Below are positions 1 to 8,243 of a stretch of 16,871 nucleotides of DNA, in pieces (the stretch's first letter is position 1; each line of letters opens with the position of its first letter). The position numbers were made by a program, and so were the translations under genes. The notes beneath the pieces are model-generated. The model saw nothing but the letters and a program-made list of their open reading frames with translations, made no database searches and was not told where the DNA came from. The DNA is taken from the NCBI GenBank assembly GCA_015501585.1, contig JADNRY010001112.1, positions 1-16,871 on the forward strand, read 5' to 3'. This stretch comes from Rhodocollybia butyracea (taxonomy: Eukaryota; Basidiomycota; Agaricomycetes; Agaricales; Omphalotaceae).

Positions 1-783
1 TATACACCTTCCGACACAAATTCAGCTATAAACCATCAAAAATACCACTATCATGGGCCAAACACTAGGTTTTGGCACTCTCAGTGCTCTAGAATATCAC
101 ACTGCAGCCATTCATACTGATTGAGGCATAATGCTGCTCTGATCTATTAAGAGATGAGCAAAACACTATCAATAAATGTGGGGTAGAGCCTGTGGTCAAC
201 GTCTGGGCTGACCAACACTATGTGCCGGAGATGCCTTACTTGTTATCGCTACCTTATTCCCGTGTTGTTACACTTATTTACTGTGACAGTTCCCTAGTTG
301 TTCTTTACCTTGTACTCTTGTACTATGTCTCTTCCCGCTTGTCAAATATAGCGTGGTTCTCACAATTGGTTCACATTGTGATCTCAGTGATTTCCGACCT
401 TCGGTTTACACTGGCTTTTCACGCAACCCATTGCATCAATGGTAAGGTTATCAGGGCTCTCCTATGCAGTAATTAATCTGGGTTAGTGTTGCATATCTGA
501 TTGACTTTAATATACTTAAATGCCACTCATCCTTGGCTCATTCATCCTCTTAGTTGGCTGTACCTAGCACTAGTGAGGTTTATTCTAATGGCTAAATCAA
601 TGGGCTGGCAGCTATCTTCTTGGCATATAAAAGCCAAAATTTGGCCCTTTGGGAGGGGGGTCAAACTTTTTTTTTTCTGCCCTCACGGCCAGACTAACTA
701 ACCAACCCCTATTGGGCGCTTAATATCCTGAACCCCCTTGAGTTATGTATCATATTCCAGTCTCCAGACAAGGTACAGATAGG
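1..783. other. No gene recognised
   Basis: This stretch lies beyond the 3' end of the minus-strand F-box-type gene. The open frames in it are short, have no recognisable motif and look like chance. The only local oddities are a G-rich run near 650-661 followed by a T10 run near 668-677. No RNA gene, repeat array or transposon end was seen. Confidence 0.6.
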
Positions 784-1120
784 TTATCTGGATTCTGTAA
801 AGTCTGTACAGACTTGGACATGTACTTTAGGTAGTTTCATGGTGTGTACAAGCTTGTTCAAGATAGAAATCTGCATCCCGGTCATACCATTATGATGAAC
901 TGACCAGAATGACACTGTAAGCTCTTTGAGTTGTGGTAAAGTGTTGAATACACGCTCATAAAGATCCCTGCTGCTCAACTTGGACAAGGTTAGATTTTTA
1001 CATGAACATGAAGTCTAATGTTGCTCACAGCTAATTCATTGCTATCACATAAAGTTAATATGCACCCAAAAGCTTCGTAATTGGATACAAGCATTCAGTA
1101 GTGGCTGGACATCTTTCAGA
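784..1120 (-). pseudogene. 3' portion of F-box/LRR-type gene, cut off by copia insertion
   Basis: This is the C-terminal end of the gene whose start is at 7294. Read on the minus strand, 1120 to 1049 continues the frame left open at 5613 on the other side of the transposon (…LKDVQPLLNACIQLRSF…). A likely intron follows at 1048-971: it starts GTGATA, holds CTAAC near 994-990 and ends GAGCAG, 78 nt long. The last exon, 970-784, reads RDLYERVFNTLPQLKELTV and ends in TAA at 786-784. The splice phases agree, with AT joined to C. The leucine-spaced text resembles the leucine-rich part of basidiomycete F-box proteins. That resemblance is by eye, and no named family member was matched. Confidence 0.5.
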
Positions 1121-1125
1121 GATAT
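1121..1125. repeat. Left target-site duplication of copia element (gatat)
   Basis: GATAT directly precedes the TGTTGG start of the 5' LTR and recurs directly after the 3' LTR. Five bases is the usual duplication size for Ty1/copia integrases. Confidence 0.88.
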
Positions 1126-1398
1126 TGTTGGAATATACAAGCGGAGTCATATTCAGACTCATGCTTAGTCATTCCGAGTCATATCGAGTCATACAGACTC
1201 ATGTTGGTAGTAATGGAGGAAAGTCATTACAAGTCATGACTCTAGTCAATATGAGTCATTTCTAGTCAGTAAACTTATATAGTAGAATATTCTCATGTAT
1301 CAAATATTAGTATAAATACAGGCTCAGAGAACCTATTCTCTATCGCTAAGAGCACTTTTCCCCCACCAATATTTAGTTAAGCTTATCACCTTTCAATA
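1126..1398 (+). repeat. 5' LTR of copia element
   Basis: The LTR begins TGTTGGAATATAC and ends CTTTCAATA, giving an imperfect TGTTG/CAATA terminal pair. A TATA-like box (tataaata) sits at 1311-1318, so transcription probably starts some 30 bases downstream within the LTR. The U3 part is crowded with agtca words, including five copies of the GAGTCA/TGACTC core at 1144-1149, 1176-1181, 1186-1191, 1237-1242 and 1253-1258. This core is recognised by Gcn4/AP-1-type bZIP activators in fungi. It differs from the 3' LTR by one base. Confidence 0.92.
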
Positions 1399-1412
1399 GG
1401 TTATGGGCCCCG
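1399..1412 (+). promoter_or_regulatory. Primer-binding site matching initiator tRNA-Met anticodon arm
   Basis: GGTTATGGGCCC follows the 5' LTR with no gap. It is the reverse complement of GGGCCCATAACC, the anticodon loop and stem of many eukaryotic initiator tRNA-Met molecules (CAU anticodon). It is not complementary to the tRNA 3' end. Drosophila copia is known to prime from such an internal site using a tRNA half molecule. Use of the same mechanism here is inferred from position and complementarity. Confidence 0.75.
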
Positions 1413-1528
1413 ACCTTAACTAAATAATACAACAACATTTATCCTTGACAATACAACTTTGATCAACAATCTGTCCACCAACGATAAGCTCTAGAAATTC
1501 CCGAAATTCTGAATTATAACATACGAAA

Positions 1529-2484
1529 ATGTCGTCAGCAAACTCCAGTAACTCCAAACTCGGTGATTACTTTTTACGGCTACCCAAGCTTAATGCCGAT
1601 GGGTCCAATTGGGTCATTTATAAGGATCGATTCATATTTGCAGCAGAGGCTGCTGGTCTTGAGGATTATATCCCTGAGTCCAGCAAACCACCTACTAAGC
1701 CTTCTGTAGCTGATCCAAATGCTGGGCCAACTTCATCTGAGAAAACTGCCATTGAGGCTTGGGAGAAGCAGATGAAAACATGGAATTCAGAGTCAGCAAT
1801 ACTGAAGCAGGGTATAGCAAGCACTATACCTGATTCATTATTTTTGAAGGTTAAAGGAGAGAAGACTGTTGGAGCAATGTGGAAGAAATTAGTTGATGAA
1901 CATCAGGGAAAGTCAAGAATGATGGTAGTGGACTTACGGCGTAAGCTTCAGAATGAACGCTGTGAGAGCAATGAAGATGTGCGGGATTACATAACCCGTG
2001 TAATTACTATTAGGGGGATCTAGTCTCTATGAATGCAGACCCTGGTGATGACAGCTTTGTTGCAATTATTATGTCTGCACTTCCTCCATCATATGATCCA
2101 TACCTGGCAGCACTCACTGCAACTGCAACACTTGTAAACCCACAACTCAGTGTGGATACCTATATTAGAGGTATCTTGGATGAATCTGACCGCCGGAAAC
2201 TTGGAAACCGGAACTCCAAAAGTGGAGCAAAGGAAGCAGCATATAATGCTGGACCTTCAAAGAAGTTTGGAAACAAGAAGTCAGTTAAATGCTATAACTG
2301 TGGAAAGACAGGGCATATGAAGAAGGATTGCTTTGCTGAGGGAGGTGGAAAGGCTGGTCAATGGCCTAAACACTGGAAAGGCAAAGGCAAATCAACTCAA
2401 GCAAACACAGCTACCATCAACAATGAAGATTTTGCATGGTATGCACATGCACTCTTAGATGATGTATGGGAATCAAAAGTTTAG
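1529..2484 (+). pseudogene. Copia Gag (capsid and zinc knuckle), frameshifted
   Basis: This is the structural protein of the virus-like particle. The start codon at 1529 follows a leader of about 130 bases. The N-terminal part (1529 to about 2013) resembles the copia Gag (UBN2-like) region, with LPKLNADGSNWVIYKDRF near its start. Reading moves to another frame at a G5 run (2013-2017), consistent with loss of one base, and continues as DLVSMNADPGDDSFVAII. A CCHC zinc knuckle (C-X2-C-X4-H-X4-C, CYNCGKTGHMKKDC) lies at 2290-2331 and should bind the element RNA. The frame ends in TAG at 2482-2484, just before the protease region. In most fungal copia elements Gag and Pol form one frame, so this stop is probably a lesion. 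A readthrough gag/pol boundary is possible but would not repair the other breaks. Confidence 0.85.
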
Positions 2485-4620
2485 GAGAATATATTAGGTT
2501 ATCAAGAACCTAAAAATGAGATTGATGAACAACTGGAAGGGTTGGGAGCCATCTATGTGAATGATGAGTTCTTGTGGGACTCCAATAATGAGTCCAATAG
2601 ATCCAGTGTTCAGTCAATAAAAGAGTTTGAACTTCCCCATGACAGTGACTCTGATGATGGTAATTCAATGCCAGACCTTCAGAGTGTGTCTACATCATTG
2701 GATGCCCCAGACAACTGGAGAACAGAAGAGATTTGGGATGATGAAGCCTGTTCAGCGATATTGATGAACTCGAAGTTCCGGACCTACAAGAGGTAGAAGA
2801 CTCGGATAATGAGGAAGGACCCCTGGAAACCTCCTCAAATGGACCTATTTTAGTGGAACTCAGTATTCCAGACCCAGATGCTATACAAGGACAGCAATTA
2901 CAAGACATTGATTATGAAGAAATCAATGTGGATGATTTTGGAAAGGCATACACTAGGTATAACAGTATTTTTCTTGCAAATGCTGACAAGATTCCGGATG
3001 GTGTCACAGAGCTTTATGACTCAGGTGCATCACGCCACATGTCCCCATATAGGGATAAATTTATCAACTTCACCTCTATTGCACCAAAAAGTATTAGATC
3101 TGCTGATAGTGGAACATTTGATGCAATTGGGAGAGGTGATATGCACGTTACCATACCTGGAAAGAAGAAAACAACTACAGTCCTAATTAAGGATGTGTTG
3201 TATGCACCAAAGTTGAGTGTGACACTCATCTCAATAAGCCGGATTACTGCAGCAGGATGTTCCATAATGTTTCGGGACAATTTTTGCCGAATATATGGCA
3301 AAGGAGACAAAGTATTGGGTCAAATCAACAGTACAAATGGATTATATCAGGTCACCTACAAACCTGATAATGTGTATGGAATGGCTGCAAGACCAGAAAA
3401 AGTGACTGTGAATGAATTACACCGCCGACTTGGTCATATTGCACCGGAAGCTTGCCGAAAAATGGTAAAGGATGGCCTGATTGAGGGCATAGAACTGGAT
3501 GAATCAGAACCAGTCAAGTCATGTGACACCTGTGAATATGCCAAGAAGACACGCAAACCAATTAACAAGGAGCGGGAGCTTGACCGAGCAGCAAAGATTG
3601 GAGATTTAGTACACTCAGATGTATGGGGACCAGCCCCAGTACAAACTCCAAGCCACAAGAGGTATTATTGCACTTTTACAGATGATCATTCAAGATGGTC
3701 AACAGCATATATTCTTGCAACCAAGGATGAAACTTATGATGCTTTCAAACAATTTTGTGCATGGTTCTGGACTCAGAAGGAGATACGCATAAAGGTGTTA
3801 GGCTCAGACAGAGGAGGTGAATACCTGAGCAATTTATTCAGCCAATATCTGGCTGAAGAAGGGATTCAACGGAATCTCACTGTTCATGATACCAGAGCAC
3901 AATGGAGTGTCTGAAAGATTGAACAGGATCCTACTGGAACGCATTAGGGCTATGCTATACGCCAGTGGATTACCCAAGAATTTATGGGGTGAGGCATTGA
4001 AGCATGCAATCTGGCTGAAGAACAGGAGTGGGACAAAGGCACTCGGAAATACAACTCCATATGAGGTAATGTTTGGTGAGAAACCAAATTTATCCAACAT
4101 TAGGGAGTGGGGAGCAAAGGTTTGGGTCCATAATGACTGTGATAGCAAGTCAAAACTTGATGCGCGGGCACGGATTGGACATTGGCTTGGATTTGATCTT
4201 GTATCCAGTGGTCATAGAATTTATTGGCCTGAGACCAAGACAATATCAGTAGAAAGGAGTATAAAATTTGACAAGGATGCACCAACATTTGTTCCAGGTG
4301 GAATTAGGCATGAGGAGGAGGATGAAGGATTCATGCCAAATCCCATTGAACTGGAAACATTACAGATTCCAAATCCAGTATCTACACCAACAAAGCCATC
4401 TGTAGCACCCACAGGTCCAATTACACCAACTATCCCCAAACCTGTGTTACCAAGAAATAATCATCTTGGAACATTAAACTCAGAACTCAGTCACCAGAAT
4501 ATTATAGAAGGTTCTCGCAGAAGGACAACAACAAGGAAAGTACAGGATCTACTTACTGGAGAAGGACACACAGATAGCCGACCATCAGCACCACTTGTAA
4601 CCCCAGGCTTTCAACTTCCA
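2485..4620 (+). pseudogene. Copia protease and integrase part of Pol, frameshifted
   Basis: After the TAG at 2482 the same frame continues as an acidic linker to about 2755, then shifts by an apparent one-base loss. The aspartic protease signature DSGAS is at 3018-3032. The GAG-pre-integrase/zinc-binding region has H-X4-H (LHRRLGH) and CDTC. The integrase core shows the D,D,E triad: D in SDVWG at 3618-3620, D in GSDRGGEY at 3807-3809, and E in GVSERLNR at 3913-3915. Between the second D and the E the frame is broken near 3885, consistent with a two-base loss. The copia C-terminal integrase block (FGEKPNLSNIREWGAKVWVH) follows. The frame then enters the low-complexity linker that normally precedes reverse transcriptase, ending near VTPGFQLP. 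Confidence 0.88.
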
Positions 4621-5327
4621 ACTGATCCCATCGAAATTGCAGAAATGGCACATTTTCCCTTCCGCAAAGGAACAGGAAAAATTAATTGGGTGTCCATTGG
4701 GACATGCCCAGATTTATCTTACGCGGTTTCAGATATCTCCCAATATCTTGGAAATCCAGGACATGTGCATTGGGAAGCACTGAAGCGTCTTTTCCGGTAT
4801 TTACAGGGAACAAAGCATTGGAAATTAGTCTTTGGAGGCCAGACAGAAAACATGGCCTAGAAGGATACTCTGATGCAGACAGAATGTCACACGAGACACG
4901 CAGAGCAGTTTCAGGCTATGCATTTTTATTGGATGGTGGTGCCATCTCATGGAGTTCCAAGAAACAAGAACTTGTCACTCTGTCTACCACTGAGGCAGAA
5001 TATGTGGCACTCACGCATGCAGCTAAGGAAGCTCAGTGGCTGCGCCAATTCCTGGAAGAATTATTTGGTCCCATCAATGAACCATTCACACTCTATGGTG
5101 ACAATCAATCTGCAATTGCACTTGCACATTCTCAAGCAGGTCAATTCCATGTGCGCACCAAGCATATTGATATCAGATACCATTTCATACGCTACTGCAT
5201 TGAAAATGGTAGTATTCAGTTACTTTATTGTCCCACTGAGGACATGGTTGCTGACGCCTTAACCAAGGCATTACCAAGCTCGAAAGCAAAACATTTTGCA
5301 ATGAGTCTTGGACTATCTCCCGCTTGA
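4621..5327 (+). pseudogene. Copia RNase H region joined to linker; RT missing
   Basis: Directly after the integrase linker the frame reads EMAHFPFRKGTGKINWVSIG and then CPDLSYAVSDISQYLGNPG. In intact copia Pol this block follows the reverse transcriptase. The whole RT with its YVDD box, normally about 240 residues, is absent in all frames, and the junction is in frame. After FRYLQGTKHWKLVFGG a one-base loss near 4840-4858 moves reading to the next frame. RNase H follows with its acidic residues in EGYSDAD (D at 4872-4874), STTEAEYVAL, YGDNQSAIAL and DMVADALTKAL. The stop TGA at 5325-5327 overlaps the polypurine tract. The RNase H active site looks intact, but no enzyme could be made from this copy as it stands. 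Confidence 0.88.
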
Positions 5328-5334
5328 GGAGGAG
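5326..5334 (+). promoter_or_regulatory. Polypurine tract
   Basis: GAGGAGGAG abuts the 3' LTR start TGTTGG. In LTR elements this purine run resists RNase H and primes plus-strand synthesis. Confidence 0.85.
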
Positions 5335-5607
5335 TGTTGGAATATACAAGCGGAGTCATATTCAGACTCATGCTTAGTCATTCCGAGTCATATCGAGTCA
5401 TACAGACTCATGTTGGTAGTAATGGAGGAAAGTCATTACAAGTCATGACTCTAGTCAATATGAGTCATTTCTAGTCAGTAAACTTATATAGTAGAATATT
5501 CTCATGTATCAAATATTAGTATAAATACAGGCTCAGAGAACCTATTCTCTATCGCTAAGAGCACTTTTCCCCCACGAATATTTAGTTAAGCTTATCACCT
5601 TTCAATA
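5335..5607 (+). repeat. 3' LTR of copia element
   Basis: This LTR is 273 bp and identical to the 5' LTR except g at 5576 for c at 1367. The TATA-like box recurs at 5520-5527. The LTR ends CAATA and is followed at once by the second gatat. Confidence 0.92.
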
Positions 5608-5612
5608 GATAT
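5608..5612. repeat. Right target-site duplication of copia element (gatat)
   Basis: This exactly matches 1121-1125. Removing 1126-5612 gives an empty site reading cagagatatgccattc. Confidence 0.88.
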
Positions 5613-7294
5613 GCCATTCATGGGGTAGGAATTTAGAGAAGTGAAGGTGTGGCATGCCTTCAAAGCAGCACAGAAAGTGACAAAGGATAACGGATCGCGG
5701 TAACGGATCTGTATTTTTGAAGTGAGCAAAGTTGCATCACCGGCACCTCTATGGCTGTTGTTGTAAATCCTTTGAAGTGCACCAAGTTTTGACCAAGTTG
5801 GATAGTGAATGGCATAGCGTTGATTTTAGATCATCAATATGTCTGTCATTGGTGCTGTATACCAGGTGTTGCAAGCCCTGGTGACGTCTGAGGAATTTCA
5901 AAGTATTGAGCTGAATATTACCATTCGAGTAACCAACGAGTAACTGAATGATGTCAAATTTGGAAAGGTAAATTCAACATCATTGAAAACAGCTTGTAGT
6001 TCAGTGACAGGAAGTGTTGTGGGTGTCAGTGGCATGTCACAGGGTGTGTGTAAAGGTTGAACCAGAGTAGTGAGGTTAGGGCTTTTTGTGCAAGTCTTGG
6101 ATAATTTTTGCAATTACAAAGTACTCGGCTATGTGAGACCAGTAACTTACATGAAAATTGTATGTTATTGAATCCCAAATTAAGGAAGTCATTGAATTTT
6201 GTTGAGCAGTCGTATTCAAAGACACCATAGTCTTAGTACTGTTAGGCTTATATTTTCATCTTTGTTTGGAAAAGAAAGGCGAATGCAGATGTATTGTATA
6301 TCAAAATGAATGGAGTCCATGGAGAAATCATCCAATTGAGAGGTGGTACGATTCAAGACTTAAGGAATTCAACTTCACGTCTCTTGAATGTAATACGGCT
6401 TGGAGGGCAAGATGACATTCCCAATCTGCTGGAGGAACCCAAGCTCCATCAGAGCTATCCAGGCAAGGATGTTGAATGAATGTTGTAGGATGCGAGGTAA
6501 ATTCTACGTTTTGTAGATGACTTGCTTGAGTATCGGGGCAATAGGTATTGAATTGAAAGTACGACAAGGAGTACTACATAAAGAATGTAGAGAAGATATA
6601 AAGAAAATACTATCAGTTTACTTCTGAAATATGGCACTTCTTTTCAGGAGAAGAGGGATGAAGAGCAGCTATACGACGCTTCCGGGGTGAAACAAGACAA
6701 GGCGGTGGACAAGGACATCATGGATATCAGCTGTGCAGATTATAGACCGCAGGGACAAACCATAGGTGGATATTGCAAGGCCACCCAGGGGGCACTTAGA
6801 CCTATTCAACATATATGTTGGACTTTCACGCAGTTCGGGTAGAAAAGAAATACAGTTGATATTTTTACAGGGACATTCAGCAGAATTGCTCCAGGAGGAC
6901 GGTGGATTGGAAGAGTTGAACAAGAAGACAAAAATTTAGGGGAGCAAAGTGCAAAAGAGTAGTTGGAATGGACTCAAAGATTATCAGCTATGAATGAATG
7001 TAAATGTTCCGACGGAAGAGATTGTTTGTACTTATTTGCGATGTTAGTTCCGTCGGCTGAATTATGAAAATTGAAAGACCTTGACAAGCAAGGTAATGTA
7101 TTAAGGCAACTGTAGCTTTGTGTGTCAATGTCTCGTACAGTGTTCTGTCTGCATTGAACTTTAAAACACACACTATAAAGTGAGAAGACTGATTGTCGAT
7201 CTAGGTATTCTTCTCCAATTTTGGATATCAGTTCATTGGGAAGATCTTTGAGTCCTGGCATACAGATATTTAGTGATGTCTTTTCACGGGGCAT
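5613..7294 (-). pseudogene. 5' portion of F-box/LRR-type gene, frameshifted and split by copia
   Basis: The start ATG is at 7294-7292. Residues about 15-45 (LKDLPNELISKIGEEYLDRQ…SLYSVC) have the spacing and hydrophobic pattern of an F-box, the Skp1-binding adaptor of SCF ubiquitin ligases. After SVC the sense text continues in another frame (FNADRTLYETLTHKATVAL), so a frameshift lies near 7160. Further on are leucine-spaced blocks typical of fungal F-box proteins: LNSLSLESYHLS near 6345, ELQAVFNDVEFTFPNLTSF near 5980, NTLKFLRRHQGLQHLVYS near 5880 and LSFVTFCAALKACHTFTSL near 5665. Likely introns include 6618-6571 (GTAAAC…GTAG) and about 6150-6096 (GTAAGT…CAAG). Two more one-base shifts, near 5940 and in an A4 run at 5787-5790, are too close together to be introns. 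It was therefore probably already decaying, or has decayed since the copia insertion at 5612/5613. The middle exons are not resolved. Confidence 0.55.
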
Positions 7295-7808
7295 GACAGA
7301 TTACCTTTCATTGTTGGTAGTTGTTGTAAGAATGGCATAATTTTCTCTGCACGAGGGTGGCACAGCTAGTAGAATGTGGCAGGGAAGTTTTACTCTAGAA
7401 CGAAATGTAAGGCAGGTAAAGTACCATGGCTGGTATCTTGTGAGTTCCGGTAGTTGGTGCTTTGGATGTGCATGTCTATGATGGTGTCTAAACCCTTTGG
7501 GATAGTGAACGATGCAGTTTTACCTAGGATCTGATCTATTTAGGCTACTGCTGTGTTGAAATGTCTCAATGTAGATCAATATGCTATCCGCATTTGCAGT
7601 TATGTTCACTCATTGATGAGAATGCTGACTGTAATCTAAACAATGGTGTTATGTGGACCTTGTCTGTTCTAAGCAGTGGATGAAAAGTAATTGAGCTTGG
7701 CTTACTCATCGTTCCAGGCCTTGGTTGTTTGACGCAAACTATGTAGTGCAACTGAAGCGTTCAGCAAAAACCAGGACTCATGCAGGTTTTACTAAGAAAT
7801 CAAGCTGA
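7295..7808. other. Intergenic; upstream of the F-box-type gene
   Basis: The interval lies between the F-box start codon and the probable LTR. I see no coding sequence on either strand. In particular, nothing here resembles the missing KR or ACP domains of the neighbouring PKS. It presumably includes the F-box gene's promoter, but no clear TATA or other site stands out. Confidence 0.5.
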
Positions 7809-8243
7809 TGGCCTTAGTACAGAGATCGGGATAGTGGCAAGAAGATTGGGATAGTGGCAACTATCCCGCATACCGGATCATTAGTGAAATGAGCCGACAT
7901 AGCGGATTTGGTGCTTGGCACATGACATGATTAGATAGGGCATCTGAAACAACCGGCATGGCGGCTCAACATCAGGTGGGAAAGGAATACCCGATCTGGC
8001 GGTTTTGGAAGAATCCAACGCTCATTTGACACCTACAAGACCCTCCCTTCCCTTCGGTCAGAGTCGGGGATTTACTTACCAAGATACTTACTAATACTTA
8101 CAGACCCGGTAGACACCTCGTAGAGTACCCGTACCACAGTATATAAGGCCTGGTACAGAGGCCTAGTAATATAACAGTTGTCTTCTCTCATCCCTCATTG
8201 CCTGAGCCTCACAGCTCTGAGTCCCCACTGCGCCGAATTTGCA
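7809..8243 (+). repeat. Probable solo LTR (family A) abutting the truncated PKS
   Basis: The evidence is a shared architecture with the sequence at about 11886-12197. Both start near ATGGCCT..TAG, share ACAGTATATAAGGC (8136-8149 and 12080-12093), share a GAGCCTCAC block (8204 and 12157) and end near CTGCGCCG…TTT.CA (8243 and 12197). A TATA box about 100 bp before the 3' end is typical of LTRs. Near the left end are a repeated 13-mer gggatagtggcaa (7828-7840, 7848-7860) and a hairpin gggatag/ctatccc (7848-7867). No clean target duplication was found, so the left boundary is approximate. No internal retroelement genes flank it, hence solo LTR or remnant. Confidence 0.42.

Larger units (their letters stand above)
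1126..5607 (+). mobile_element. Ty1/copia LTR retrotransposon, RT-deleted and non-autonomous
   Basis: The element is 4482 bp. It has 273-bp LTRs (1126-1398 and 5335-5607) that differ only at 1367 (c) versus 5576 (g), a 5-bp target duplication gatat, a primer site directly after the 5' LTR and a polypurine tract directly before the 3' LTR. The order Gag, protease, integrase, (RT), RNase H identifies the Ty1/copia superfamily, because in gypsy elements integrase follows RNase H. No reverse transcriptase domain is encoded in any frame. The coding region also has one stop and four frameshifts. It is inserted in a minus-strand F-box-type gene. Near-identical LTRs indicate a recent insertion, while the damaged interior implies movement in trans by proteins of an intact relative or decay after insertion. 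Confidence 0.93.

Noticed and set aside
192..701. Plus-strand frames of 94 and 66 codons
   Set aside because: They have hydrophobic, chance-like composition, no motif and no supporting context.
2011..2030. Programmed gag-pol ribosomal frameshift at the G5 run
   Set aside because: The shift lies inside Gag, upstream of the zinc knuckle, not at a Gag-Pol boundary. Three further uncoordinated shifts follow, so mutation is simpler.
4686..4860. Alternative frame starting at 4686 as an independent gene
   Set aside because: The first part is an out-of-frame shadow of the post-RT block. Only from about 4855 onward is that frame the real RNase H text.
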